DNA from: Diadophis punctatus similis
Lineage: Eukaryota; Chordata; Lepidosauria; Squamata; Dipsadidae
DNA: 64,000 bases
Direction of reading: 5' to 3'
NCBI GenBank assembly: GCA_023053685.1
Contig: JALIGW010000032.1
Coordinates: forward strand, 6,805,456-6,869,455
Part shown: positions 22,301 through 32,600 of the stretch, in pieces
Layout: each line of letters opens with the position of its first letter
Numbering within the stretch: position 1 is the stretch's first letter
Notes under the pieces: model-generated
The model's database searches: none
What the model was told of the DNA's origin: nothing
What the model saw: only the letters and a program-made list of their open reading frames with translations
Translations under genes and position numbers: made by a program

Positions 22301-24443
22301 GTTGAAGTCCAGGTATATTCAAGTTGTTGAGGTTGAGAAATTGTGGCCTGCAGTGTCGAAAAACTAGAAATCAGATAAGCTTCCAGCAAAGTAATCCCTG
22401 TTTAGTAGCTTTCTCCCAGGACTCCAAAGTTTCAGGAGGCAAACAGGAGGCAAAAAAACCCCATGATTGGTCCAAAAATATTGCCAGGGTCCCCAAAGCC
22501 AATTTCCTCTTTTAAGCTCTATCTTCTTAAAACAGCCCCATATTGCTCCCTCCCCCATGGGGCCTGCTCAACCACCCTTTCCAAAACCCCTGCAAAGACA
22601 ACAATTTTAATTTGCAAGGCTCTTCTTTCAACAGTTTCTTTCTTTCTTTCTTTCTTTCCCTCTCACTTTTTTCCCTTCCTTCCTCCCAACCTTCCTCTTT
22701 CTTTTTTCTTTCCCTCTCTCTCGCTTTTTTCTCTTCCTTCCTCCCTCCCAACCTTCCTCTCCTTCCTTCCTTTCTTTTTCTTTCTTTCTTTCTTTTATTT
22801 CTTTCCCTCTCTCACTTTTTTCTCTTCCTTGCTTCCTTCCTCCCATCCTCCCACCTAACATGCCCGCCCTGCCTACACTTGTAGCAAAGCCAGCCTGCCC
22901 CACAGAGCCGACCTTGTCTGGGGAACCAGCCAGCCAGCCCACCCCACCCTCGCCTTCTCCAAAAGGCACCCTCCGCTTGGGGGCAACCCTTTGGAGAAAG
23001 CTCCCAGTGGAAAAAAAAAAGGCTGGCCCCCAAGAGACCCGGACACACCCCGGAGAGAGCAGCCCTGGAAACCCGGCCATAATTTCCTGCTTCTCCCCCA
23101 CCCTTCCCCTTCCCCAGTCCGATCCATACTCCACCCGGGAGATGGGGGGCTGCAAATCCCCACCACCACACAGCGATCCCATCCACGACTCCTTGCTCCC
23201 CATTGCGCGTCTCCAAAAGCGCGCTTTGGAGAAGTTGCCCAACAGGAGGAGGGTAGAGCTGGAAGAAAAAGGGGGGCTGCCAGTCATAGGGCTAGCCTGA
23301 TCATATGGAGCAGGTGGGTGGCGATGGCCTTAGAGAGTGCTTGCACTATGAGGCGGTATATAAATCTCACAAACAAACAAATAAATAAATAAATACAATT
23401 TAAGCAATAAATAGTAGAGCCGCCTTACGGTTGAGAAGACTGATAGAAAATCGGGATATATGGGGGGCAAGGGCCGATTTGGGGAGCAGGCCCGCCCGGC
23501 TCAATTTAAAGAGGGGTTCCGGAGTTGGGAGGCGGCCGAATCCAGGAGCCCCTCAGCGGGACGGAGCTGGCCTTGAAGCGCCAGGTGGGGAAAGGACGGA
23601 CTAGGGCAGCGGGAAGGGCCGTTCAAGAGCAGCTCAGGACATCCACCAAGCCTCCCTCCCTTCCTACCCATTAACTTCGGCGCAGTTAATAGGTGAACGC
23701 CGGTGACGGATTAACTGGCAGAGGAGAGGCCCCATCGCAGGGAACGGCTGTGAGAACCGAAGGACTGAAAGGGAGAAAGACCCCAGGGGAACCACCCTCG
23801 GGGCTCCAGCCGCCTCCCCTCCCCCTCCCCCCTCCTCTTTTGACCCGTAAAGAGCAAAGAGCAAAGGGGGCGGAGGGGGGGGAGCGAGACAGGTCAGGCC
23901 AAGGAGTTCAAGCCCCGAGGGGGGCCGGAGGGGCAAAGAGGGAAGGCGGGGGGGAGGGGGGGCAGCTGCGGAGGCGAGGCCGGGCCCGGGGCAAAGGCGG
24001 GCGGGCGGGCGGGGTTCCCGAGAGCCGCCGCTCCCCACTCACCCTCCAGGCGGCGCCTCAGCCGGGCCTCCCGCTCCCCGTCCTCGTCCAGCCCGGCGGC
24101 CTTCAGCTTCTTCCAGCTCAGCTCGTCCTTCTCCTGCAGCCGCAGGTCGCTGTGCAGCTCGGCCAGGCGCACCGCCGGGAGCCCCACCTGCCCGGAGGGA
24201 GAGAGGCGGCCGCCCCGTCAGTCCCGCTGTCCGTCGCACCGCCTCGACTCCCCTCCCCTCCCCTCCCCTCCCCTGCCCGCCACTCACGCGCTGCGCCTTC
24301 TCCCACAGCTGGTTCAGGCGCACCAGGCGGAACTCGGCGGAGGGAGAGGCGGCGGCGGCCTCGTTGGCCTCCCGCGAGTACAGTCCGCCGCCCGCCTCCG
24401 CCCCCGCCAGCAGCAGCAGCAGCAGCAACACCGGGGCCGCCAT
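13311..24443 (-). CDS. LRPAP1: LDL receptor-related protein-associated protein 1 (RAP)
   Basis: Eight exons join in phase into 346 residues (human about 357): 24288-24443, 24043-24187, 18639-18766, 17668-17788, 17012-17176, 16414-16496, 15424-15600 and 13311-13376. RAP is an ER chaperone that caps ligand sites of LDL-receptor family proteins (LRP1, LRP2, VLDLR) until they reach the Golgi. A signal peptide occupies about residues 1-17. Helical-bundle domains follow with family blocks RLNQLWEKAQR, VRLAELHSDL, DPRLEKLW, KLWREFQHHKEKVHEY, HSINQGFERL, RVIDLWDLAQS and HFEAKVEKHHHYQKQLE. The protein ends HHNEL, the HNEL retention signal. Every junction uses GT-AG. The ATG at 24443 is the first in the CpG island that leads into a signal peptide. 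No frameshift or stop was seen, so it looks functional. Confidence 0.96.
14041..14662 (+). mobile_element. CR1 LINE 3' fragment
   Basis: An open plus-strand frame (14135-14581) encodes a CR1 C-terminus ([49 protein letters not shown]). It ends in 'ttccaactctaataataaatc' and its A/T-rich repeat tail. It lies in the last LRPAP1 intron, opposite to the gene. Confidence 0.9.
15424..15600 (-). CDS. LRPAP1: LRPAP1 exon 7
   Basis: Encodes 59 residues of domain 3, from EELKHFEAKVEK to EEKTKELGYK. This domain binds LDL-receptor repeats in known RAP. A TTCCAG acceptor and AAG|GTGGGC donor, phase 0. Confidence 0.95.
15848..16090 (+). mobile_element. tRNA-derived SINE
   Basis: A pol III A-box-like 'gtggttagagtgcagt' and B-box-like 'agttcaaatctcacc' are spaced as in a tRNA. 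The body ends 'gctgtatataactctaagtgctattgct'. An inverted relative is at 59696-59925. In LRPAP1 intron 6. Confidence 0.75.
16414..16496 (-). CDS. LRPAP1: LRPAP1 exon 6
   Basis: Encodes FEEPRVIDLWDLAQSTNFTE and KELESLR, the family's entry to domain 3. A CCTCCAG acceptor and GTAGGC donor. Confidence 0.95.
17012..17176 (-). CDS. LRPAP1: LRPAP1 exon 5
   Basis: Encodes HRKHSELKEQLHSINQGFER and RKVSHQGY; the basic region resembles the heparin-binding part of RAP. A CTTGCAG acceptor and GTAGGC donor. Confidence 0.95.
17668..17788 (-). CDS. LRPAP1: LRPAP1 exon 4
   Basis: Encodes SSGKFSDEELEKLWREFQ and HEYDILLETMSRTE, phase 0 to phase 1, with a GTACGG donor. Confidence 0.95.
17930..18105. repeat. 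AT-rich repeat tail
   Basis: An AT-rich block containing 'tgtatgccgcccaaatt', the terminal motif common to several repeat families here ('gggcggcatacaaat'). Intron 3 of LRPAP1. Confidence 0.35.
18639..18766 (-). CDS. LRPAP1: LRPAP1 exon 3
   Basis: Encodes IMTKYGLSGKK and DGLGDPRLEKLWNK, between a CCTTCCAG acceptor and an AAG|GTCTGT donor. Confidence 0.95.
18767..20230. other. LRPAP1 intron 2, unique-looking part
   Basis: No exon or named repeat found; open frames here lack domains and splice partners. Confidence 0.4.
21014..21350. mobile_element. hAT-type MITE with internal minisatellite
   Basis: The termini CCGTGATGGGGAACCT and AGGTTCGCCATGACTGG are related to the MITE at 2058-2481. The interior repeats a 'gaagaccagctggcc' / 'ccggaaa' unit about five times in mixed orientation. 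An additional MITE end (GGTTCGCCATCACTG, about 20989-21004) lies just to the left. Confidence 0.65.
21389..21581. mobile_element. hAT-type MITE, 193 bp, perfect 8-bp duplication
   Basis: The termini CAGGGGCCATCAACC and GGTTGGTGACCACTG are flanked by GACTAGAA at 21381-21388 and again at 21582-21589, inside the CR1 end. A related copy lies near 56060-56333, inverted. Confidence 0.85.
21650..21905 (-). mobile_element. Penelope-like element terminal region
   Basis: The reverse complement shares blocks with 60860-61200: 'gtcccaaaggtgc', 'cttctcatccaagaag' and 'cctcagggtcacctgg'. Assigned to the Penelope-like class because the 60.6-kb copy carries a GIY-YIG remnant. Confidence 0.5.
21911..22110 (+). 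mobile_element. hAT-type element, left part
   Basis: Begins CAGTGGTTCCCAACCTTTCT, then 'gcgaccccttaatatag' and 'ggtgacccccaaccat', a sequence I recall from tetrapod hAT (Charlie-like) repeats. The right end is not defined. Confidence 0.55.
22216..22347. repeat. Palindromic fold-back repeat
   Basis: The arms 'ggacttcaactcccagaatt' and the reverse-complementary 'ttttgggagttgaagtcc' surround 'agcaaagctggct'. Same family as 30533-30647 and 51889-51995. Confidence 0.7.
22630..22850. repeat. Polypyrimidine (CTTT/CTTC)n tract
   Basis: About 220 bases of nearly pure C/T on the plus strand. Long open frames across it are compositional artefacts. Confidence 0.95.
24043..24187 (-). CDS. LRPAP1: LRPAP1 exon 2
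   Basis: Residues 53-101 with VRLAELHSDL, DELSWKKLK and GLDEDGEREARL. A GGGCAG acceptor and G|GTGAGT donor. It is only 100 bases from exon 1 and then followed by a 5.3-kb intron. Confidence 0.95.
24288..24443 (-). CDS. LRPAP1: LRPAP1 exon 1 (signal peptide)
   Basis: Encodes residues 1-52: MAAP, an eight-leucine hydrophobic core, AGAEA, and then RLNQLWEKAQR. A CGC|GTGAGT donor in phase 0. The leucine run is a CAG-type repeat on the plus strand (24411-24429) and could be polymorphic. Confidence 0.95.
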
Positions 24444-24458
24444 GGTGTTGCTCCTCGG

Positions 24459-24477
24459 ACTACGCATCCCAGCAGGC
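24459..24477 (+). promoter_or_regulatory. LRPAP1: ZNF143/SBF-type element at the LRPAP1 start
   Basis: ACTACGCATCCCAGCAGGC closely fits the ACTACAATTCCCAGCATGC-type site found near start sites of housekeeping genes. It is 16 bases upstream of the LRPAP1 ATG, so it may overlap the transcription start. Confidence 0.65.
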
Positions 24478-25080
24478 GCCTCGCTCCCTCCCTCGCGTCG
24501 CCGGAAGCAGGCCCCGCCCCTGAGCCCGGGCGGAGCCTCGGTGGCCGCGCCACTTCCGGCCCGCAAAGCCTATCGGGAAACGGGGGGGAGCTTCGCCGCC
24601 GGGAGTGGGCGGGGCGGGGCGGGGCGGGATCCCGGAAAGGAGCCCTCCCGGTGGCGCTCCGGGGCGGGCAGGGAGGCCGATGGCCGCGGGTGGGAGCGAC
24701 CGAGGCCGAAACCAGGAGCCCCGCGAGGGAGACGACGGATCTGCTCGCCTTGCCGGGGTCCCCGCGGGCGAAGGCCGGGGGTCGCGCCTTGGAGGCCCCT
24801 GCGGAGGAGCCGGGCGGGGGCAGGTCCGGGGCTGCCTTGCCTGCCCCGCGTGGAAAGGCTGCGGCATCCCCGGCGCCCCGAGGGAAGCGAATTAAGTGGA
24901 CTCCGAGCCCCGCCGCGCCTCCCCGGGATTTGGGGCTGGAAAACGGTGCCCCGCCGCCCACATCGAGCGAGGCGGCCTTGGACTGCCCGCCCCATCAGCC
25001 ACAGCCGGCGTGACGGATGGGTGGTGGTGAATGGACCAGCAGGGGGGCTGCCCCCTTAGCCAGAGGCGGCCCGGCTCTGT

Positions 25081-26273
25081 TCATGGCTCGGCGGCCGGCG
25101 GCTGTGCTCCAAAACGCGGACGGAGCCAGAGCAAAAATACATTTAATGTGCATTTCAATTTAATTAAAATTAAATACAGCGGGTAGTGCTTTCCCCTGTG
25201 CATTGACTAATTTTTCTCTTCCTACATTAAAAATGAGAATTTGCTGGCACCTTTTGGGGGGCTCAGAGACCCCCCGGAGCCCCCAATTCCGAGTCTCTTC
25301 CAGGATCAAGTGCCCTGAGCTCCGGCCGTGGGGAGGCGCCTTTCTTCCCAGCTGCTCTCCCGGTGGGGCTCCGGGGGAGAGAAGCCGTGGACGGCGCCCT
25401 TTTGTCCGCTGTAGCGGGAAAGGCCTGGAACTTGTTGGCCGCTGCCCAGGTAAAGACTGGCCAGCCAAGGAGACCCTCCCGCACCAGGCAGTGGGAGCCG
25501 GTCCCATGGGGGGGGGGGCTGCCAGTTTCCGCCTGGGGGTGGGAAACTTTCCAGGTGTGGGCAGGACCTGGCTACCCCAACACCTGGATCTCAGTGAGGA
25601 GGGCAGCTCCCCAGGCCAGGGATGACTTCTGGGGAAATCTTGCACGTGGGTCTCTGGGGAGCGGCCGCTGGCTCGACATGTCTGAAGCGAGGCACTTTCT
25701 CAGGGCCAGCCCTCCTGCCCCCACCCCAGCCAAAACTCAGAGGCGCTGATGTTCTGGCTGGATGCGTGATGGGTTTCCCCTGCCATCTGGAATGGAGGCA
25801 CTGTCTCCTCAGACAGGCAGGGGGGCACCGGCAGCAGCCTGGCCTTCCTGTGGGGATCCGGCCAGACCAGGTGGGGCTCCCCTATCCAACTCTGTGGGCG
25901 TCCCCAGACTTATGAAGCCGGAAGCAGCTGCTGCTTTGCGCCCCCCCCCCCAGGATGCAAAGGCCTTGAGCTTGCAGGGTGGGGGGGCTGCTCTACCTCC
26001 TTCCGGAAATGATCTTGCAGTGTAGTGTGTGCATATTGGGGGGTGGGGTGGCGCAAGGGAAGGGCATGATCTGGGACTCCTCTTCTGCATCATCCTTGGG
26101 CACCCAGGCAGGTAGGCACGTGAAAGTCTCCCCTCCCTTGGCACCAGAGGTCCTGGGCCAAGAGTGGAGGGGTCCATAGTTGGCACAAAGTCCAGAGCAA
26201 GAGTGGTCCGGCTTGGGGGGGCTCTCATCCTGGCCGCCCGTCTGTCTGAAGTCCCCTAGGCCGCCACCCTGCA
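25081..26273 (-). other. TMEM8B: TMEM8B 3' UTR and gap to LRPAP1
   Basis: About 1.2 kb after the TMEM8B stop. The minus strand has ATTAAA-type poly(A) hexamers near 25142-25170, about 1.1 kb past the stop, which may end the transcript just before the LRPAP1 promoter. Plus-strand frames here have no support. Confidence 0.4.
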
Positions 26274-26627
26274 TCAGCTGGTGCAGACACTGGTGATGGA
26301 GACGGCAGTGCCAGCAGTGCCCGGGTCCACCAGGCCGAGCTCCTCCTGCTCGTTGATGCAGAGCTGGTAGCCGCAGCCCTTCCGGCGAGGCAGGGGTCCC
26401 GCCAGCCCGGATGCCTCCGCCTTGGCCTGGGGTGGCAGCAAGAAGCCCACGCTGCCGGCGATCAGCATGTGCCAGATGCTGTGGATATAGAAGTAGTTCT
26501 CCTCCGTCTCCACAAAAGCGTAAAGCAGCACGGCCGAGGCGGCGATCAGGGCCCCGGGCAGGAGGCAGAAGGTCCAGCGCTGCCAGGTAGGCGGGTAGCA
26601 ATGCCGCCGGCGGATGCTGCGAACCGT
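26274..26627 (-). CDS. TMEM8B: TMEM8B last exon
   Basis: Encodes residues 682-798: [13 protein letters not shown], two membrane helices, the [12 protein letters not shown] motif and the TMEM8B-type tail ending SVCTS, then TGA at 26276-26274. Confidence 0.95.
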   Translation of the reverse strand, partial: TVRSIRRRHCYPPTWQRWTFCLLPGALIAASAVLLYAFVETEENYFYIHSIWHMLIAGSVGFLLPPQAKAEASGLAGPLPRRKGCGYQLCINEQEELGLVDPGTAGTAVSITSVCTS

Positions 26628-29600
26628 CTGCAGGCAGAAGAAGGTTGGAGCCAGTCCAGGGGGCAGCCCGGCCGAGGAGTGGCTGCTTGTGCATCTCGGC
26701 CATTCTGGGGAGCTCCAGCCACTCCCACCCTGCCGTCCCCTTGGTACTCCCTGCCACAGAAGGCCTGGCCACAATATTTGCTGGAAATCAAATCCCCCCC
26801 CCCCCCATGTTTGGGGGAGCAGGCATGGGCAGCCTGGCTTGGAGGGAGGCTCAGGCGCCCTGGGCTCAGCCCCACTTTTCTACAGGGCAAGGAGGGTGCT
26901 GCTCCCCCAAAGCCAGGCTGCCTCTTGAAGGGGCTCTCCGATTCACTGAAGGTGTCTGAGTGTCCAAAGGTCTCTCCATCTGGAAGCCCCACAGCGAGGC
27001 TGGGCAGCTGAGCCTCTGGCCCAAGCAGCTCAGCTGGGGACCCAGGGGAGGGGAGGGGAGGGAGGCCCGGGGTCCTTACCCAAGCGATGGCCATGATGCC
27101 CACGGCAAAGAGGCTGGGCCCCAGCAGGTTCCAGAGGCCGTGGCGGTCCAGCTGCAGGGCCATGGAGAGGAGCATGGCTCCCAGCAGGTACAACACCTGC
27201 TCGGGGGGAATAGAATAGAATTCTCTATTGGCCAAGTGTGATTGGATACACAAGGAATTTGTCTTCGGTGCATATGCTCTCGGTGTACATGAAAGAGAAG
27301 ATACGTTCATCAAGAATCATGAGGTACAACACTTAATGATAGTCCGGGTACAAATCATATTAGGAACCAGTCAATATAAATCATAAGGATACAAGCAACA
27401 AAGTTACAGTCATACAGTCATTTGTGGGAGGAGATGGGTGATGGGAACGATGAGATGATTAATAGTAGTGCAGCCTTAGTGAATAGTTTGACAGTGTTGA
27501 GGGAATTATTTGTTTAGCAGAGCGATTGCATTTGGGGAAAACTGTTCTTGTGTCTAGTTGTCTTGGTGTGCAGTGCTCTATAGCGACGTTTTGAGGGTAG
27601 GGGAGTTGAGACAATTTATGTCCAGGATGCGAGGGGTCAGTAAATATTTTCACAGCCCTCTGTTTGACTCGTGCAGTATACAGGTCCTCAATGGAAGGCA
27701 GGTTGGTAGCAATCGTTTTTTCTGCAGTTCTGATTATCCTCTGAAGTCCGTGTCTGTCTTGTTGGGTTGCAGAACCGAACCAGACAGTTATAGAGGTGCA
27801 GATGACAGACTCTGAATGATTCCTCTGTAGAAGTAGAGGGAGTCCTTCTGCTGGCTCAGAAGCACCGCCTCAGGAGAGCCGGGCAGAGTGGCCCCCGTGC
27901 CCTGCCGGTCCTGGCCCCCTGTGACCTCTCAGCTGTCCCCAGATCAGCATGTCTCCCCAGCCCTCCCTGCAGCAGAAGGGTCAGCCCTGAGCCCCACAGG
28001 TAGCTGGCAGCAGCAGCCCTGCCAACCCTGCCCTGGGGCTGCCTTCCTGGCATGCCAGGCTCACTGCTCCTCCTCCCCCGCAGGGCCTGAGCCTGGTGGA
28101 TGCTGGGGCTCTCCTGGAAGGGGAGGAGGGCCCCACAGCCCCTTCCCCTTCTGACCCTGGGAAGAAGACAACGGGGTCTATTCCCCACACTGACACAACA
28201 GCGCAGGGAGAGGGAGCTTGCCCTGGGGCGTTCGTTTACTCTTGGGGATGGGGGGGGGAAGAAGGGGGGTCAAAGTTGATGAGGATTTCTTGCCTTTCCT
28301 ATGTGAGCCAGGGCAGCATCCATAGTGATCCCTCTTTCCCACACAACAACCCTGTGAAGGAGGCTGGGCCGAGAGGGGCTCATTGACCCCTTCCAGGAAG
28401 CGGTCACTGGCCTCCCGGCTGAGTCCCTTGGACCCAGTCCCTTTGCCAAGCTGGTCCCTGTTTCACTGCAATACACCCTGGGGAGGAGTGAGGGGCTGCC
28501 GCCGCCCCAGGCGCTCTATGGTCCTGCCCACCATCTCCCCTGCCCAGGGCCTGTAGTGTACTGCCAGCCTGACTCCCGGGGCCCCGCCTGCTTCCAGCCT
28601 GGGCTCCGAGCTGCTCCTTTGAGCAGCCCTGCCCCCTTCCTTCTCTCTACCTGTTTGATGACGGGCTGTAGGCGGGCCATGGCGATGACGGTGACCCAGA
28701 CGGACATGAGGGAGCCCAAGAAGTCGCAGAACTGCAGCACGTCGTAGTCCATGATGCAGAAGACCACAATGCCCGGCTGGTCACACGCATGGTAGAACTG
28801 GCAGAGACAAAAAGGGTCACTCCGTCAGGAGGGGGGCTGATCGCTTGCCCCCACCTGGGCCAGCCCCTCCAGCAGCCCGGCTTCTCCTCCTCGCCCTGCA
28901 ACCTGGCCCTTGGGGACTCCCTTCCAGGCGACACCCCCAGAGACTGCATGAAGAAGGGGGCTCCGCCTCAGGGAGGGGCTGAGGGAGCAGCTGAGTGACC
29001 TTGTAGGAAGGTCTGGCTGCTCTTGCGGCAGGCCGGGGGAGGGGGGGGAGATAGAGCCACCCTCCCCAGGACTCAGATTTGGACCAGTAGGGAGAAGGAG
29101 GCACCTTCTCCCTGCTGGCATGCTGGGCAGCTGGACTGGCCATTGTGGCTGCTGGGGGGGGGGCTGGGGAGGCTTTTCACTTTGCCAGTAAAAAGCCGAG
29201 TCTTTGGCCCAGAGGGCTACAGGGCTCCTTCGGGGCTCATGCAACTAAGGGGGTCACCGGGAACTAGAAACTGGGTGGAAGGCCCCCCTCCTTCCACCCA
29301 GGAGACCGGGTGCCTGGCCAATCCCCGGCTTAAAGCCACTGGGGCAGAAAACCAAGTTAGAGAAGTTTGCACATCAGAGCAGGCAGCACCAGAGCCAGTC
29401 AGAACCTCCTGCCCCCTCTGAGTGACCGCAAACTGCAGGCAAGCCCCTCGCACCTTCCTGCCCTCCCCCTCCCTCTTGGGGGGGGCATCCACGGCAGCCC
29501 TCACCGTAGAGAAGAACATGGTGAAGATGTAGACGGCTGCCTCCAGCAGGTAGCCAGTCCGCACCGCAATGGCCACCGGTGGGACGAACATAAGGTTGCT

Positions 29601-32600
29601 CAGGCACAGGAGGAGGGTGGAGAGCAGCTGGAAGCCGTAGGAGAAGGCAGCCGCGTTGTCGGTGCAGCCCCAGCCGCTCCAGCCTGCAGGCAAGAACTGG
29701 CATCAGGGCGGCCCCCAAGAGGGTGCGGTCTGCCCACTGTATTTCAAAGCCTGTCCCCAGGGACTCTGGTGGGGGCCTCCCCCCCTCCCTCCCCAAAGCT
29801 AGAAGTGACCAGGCAGTGGGGGCTGGCAGTTGTCGGAAGAGCAGCAGCCTAGAGACAGGGCAAGGTGGGAACGGAGCCCCCCTCCCCCACACAGCATCCG
29901 GGGGCTGGGCCCACCCCCTGCCCACTCACCCGCTTTGCACTCGCAGGCCGCGTACAGATAGTTGTTGGTGCGCAGGAGCTTGCACTGGCCGTAGGGGCCG
30001 CAGTCATTGATGCAGGGTGAGAGGAAGGCGCGCAGGTACACCTCAGCGGTCATGTTCCCACAGGACGAAGGCCTGCAGGGAGGGAGGGAGGCAGGTTGGG
30101 TCGGGAGGGAGCGCCCTGGTGGCATCCCACCTGCCGCTTGAGGCCAGGCACCTGGGCCCAGCTGCTCAGAGGGAGAAGGCCAGGCCAGGCGGTGGACAAA
30201 GAGCCAAGCCTGAGTTGTGGGGCTGGGGCTGGTGGGGGGCAGGGCACAAGCAGCTAGCTGGGGGGGGGGATCCAGAGTCTCTTCTTCCAGGTGTGTGGGT
30301 GGGGCAAGTGTCACCTAAGAACTGTCAGACCTCCCACTGATGGGAGCAAGAAAGGAGCCTCTTTGTTGTTTCTAGTTTGTTTGAAGTAAGAAGAAATTGT
30401 TTGTGTGGAATACAGAACGCGGAGAATTGTATAGAAAAGTGAACTTTAGTAACTCAAAAACTCATTATAGTGAAACCACACCTCTTGAATAGTCAGTAAG
30501 TTATTAACAAGCGATGCTAAGAATATTATGGGACACAGGGGTCTCCAACCTTGGCAACTTTAAGACTTGTGGACTTCAACTGCCAGAGGAATTCTGGGAG
30601 TTGAAGTCCACTAGTCTTAAAGTTGTCAAGGTTAGAGACCCCTGTGTTACATGGTACATGTATAATTTCTGGGCATGCTCTCTAGATGTTTGATGATTGA
30701 AATGGTGCTGACCAACTGAAAAACACATTCCAAACCTAATATGTTTCAAGTGTATATAAAGTGATTTTTTCCCCCTTTCCCCCTTCTACTTGAGGGGAAC
30801 CTATCTTTTGCTTATGCGTAAATAAAAGGTACTAGTCTACCTTTCTGGTTGGGATGCTATTTTGACCCAGTAAGGGTCTTGGCACGCTGGGCCAAGACCC
30901 TTCCTGTGCGAGAGCTCCCAGCAGCTTCTGCGGGCACCACATGGCTGCCTCCTGCTAGATGAGGGCATCAGGCGCTTCCCCCACAGCTGAACCCCTCTCT
31001 GGCAGCCCCACGGAGAGCCCCATAGGAGCTGGGGTGCCTCCCACCCTGACCGTCACAACACCGACATCATAGTGGGACGTTCTGGAAAGTTTCTACGATG
31101 TTGATTCCGTCACTCCTTCAAAGCAGGCCACGTCCTCTCAAAACATTTAGCTGGGCATTTTGACAGGAGGATCACCTTTAACTCAAAGTGGCCTAACATA
31201 AATGGCAAAGAGAAAAGTTAACCGCAGGGATTCTCTCTCCTCTACTGAGCGTAGTTTTCTCCCAGCTGCCGGGCATGAGGGAGGCCCTCCCAGCCGGTGG
31301 AGAAGAGAAACAACTGCTTTCCAAAGGGAAGGTTTTCCCAGGCAGGGAGGGTCCTTCAGCACCAGCTCCGGGCATGGACTGGGACACCCCAAGCAGCAGG
31401 CCCAGGGGCAGCTCAGGCCAACTAGGCTTGCCTTCTCTGCTGCTTCCTGGGGGATGCCCAGCCAGGCTGCCCTACCTTCGGTCCGTGGTGCAGAGTGAGC
31501 GCAGACTCAAGTACCAGCTCCCCGTCTGGGGGTAAGGAATCCGCAGTCGGGTGAAGGGGGAGGCGGCGTTGATGGATAGCAGGAACCCAGCCAGCAGCTC
31601 TGCCAAGGAGAAGCAGCGGCTGAGGGCAGCTTGCCTGCGAGGGCTGCCCCTCTGGTGGTGCAGCAAAAGCCCCCTGCAAGGAGAGTCCCTGCTGGTCACT
31701 GCAGATGTGTGTGTGTGGGGGGGGGTTTCTGCCTTTACCTGTCTGGCAGGTCACTGAGGAGTCCCCTTCTGAGGCCAAAGGCACCTCGTGGTTCAAACAC
31801 GCAAAGATGGTGGCATTCTCCCCACGCAGAGAAGACTAAAGGAAGAGAGACGAGGCTGCATCATCACCCCGAACATTTCAATGTCTCCTCTCGTTCCCAC
31901 ATTCAGTTCTGCCCCCTTGCTGCCTCTGGGCTCCCTTTTGGGGCAGAGGGTGGTCGGAAGAAGCCGGTCACGGAGGCCATCTCTCCACTCCTGCCTGCAT
32001 CCGGGCACCGGGCTCCCACTCCCTGGCCGCCCAGCTTCTTCTGCGCCCCACAGCCACGGATCACGGTTGAGCCCCCCCCCAGACTTGCCAAAAGGACGCA
32101 CCACATTCAGCTTCAGCTCCAGGTTGAGGATCCCTCCGCTGTCCAGCACGGGCAGGAGGTTGATGGCAAAGACGGCTGGCCGGTCGGGGGGCACCGACAC
32201 GTTGGGCCCGAAAAAGATGTAGAAGTGCACCGAGAAGGTGTCCAGCTCATTGCGCAGAGTGGGCCGGGTGGGCCAGCAGTGGTCCCCTCCTCTGGGAGGC
32301 CTAGGGGGCGTGGGGGTGGCTGGGGGCTGGAGGCTGCTGGGGAGGGAGGGGGACAGGAGGTCAGCCAAGGCCAGCCCTCCCGGGGAGCCGAAGGAGTGAG
32401 GCATGTTCAAGTGGGAGGCAGGTAGCTGGGCTTCCCCCAGGCCAGTCCGGGAGCAGTCTGCAAAGACAGGAAGGGGGGCATTTGGATTGTGGCCCACCCA
32501 GAACCCCTCATTCCAGCAGCCCTCCCCCCTCAATAGGACAGCCTCCTTCGTTCTCCTCCAGGAGACCCTCTTTGGGTTCCTGGATCCAGTCCCAGTGAAA

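Larger units (their letters stand above)
23560..25080. promoter_or_regulatory. LRPAP1: CpG-island promoter of LRPAP1
   Basis: CpG-dense sequence spans the first two exons and the upstream flank, without a TATA box. GC boxes ('gggcggggcggggcggg' near 24608) and ETS-type cores (CCGGAAG at about 24499, CACTTCCGG at about 24549) lie just upstream of the start codon. Confidence 0.85.

Noticed and set aside
22628..23287. 219-codon Lys/Glu/Arg-rich minus frame
   Set aside because: It runs through the CTTT/CTTC microsatellite; the composition is that of the simple repeat.
23693..24961. Long frames on both strands across the LRPAP1 CpG island (up to 276 codons)
   Set aside because: GC-rich sequence is poor in stop codons. 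Only the minus frame with spliced exons matches a known protein.
26274..26627. TMEM8A (PGAP6) as the identity of the 26-57 kb gene
   Set aside because: The C-terminus [17 protein letters not shown] and the [22 protein letters not shown] segment fit TMEM8B. TMEM8A, as I recall it, ends differently.
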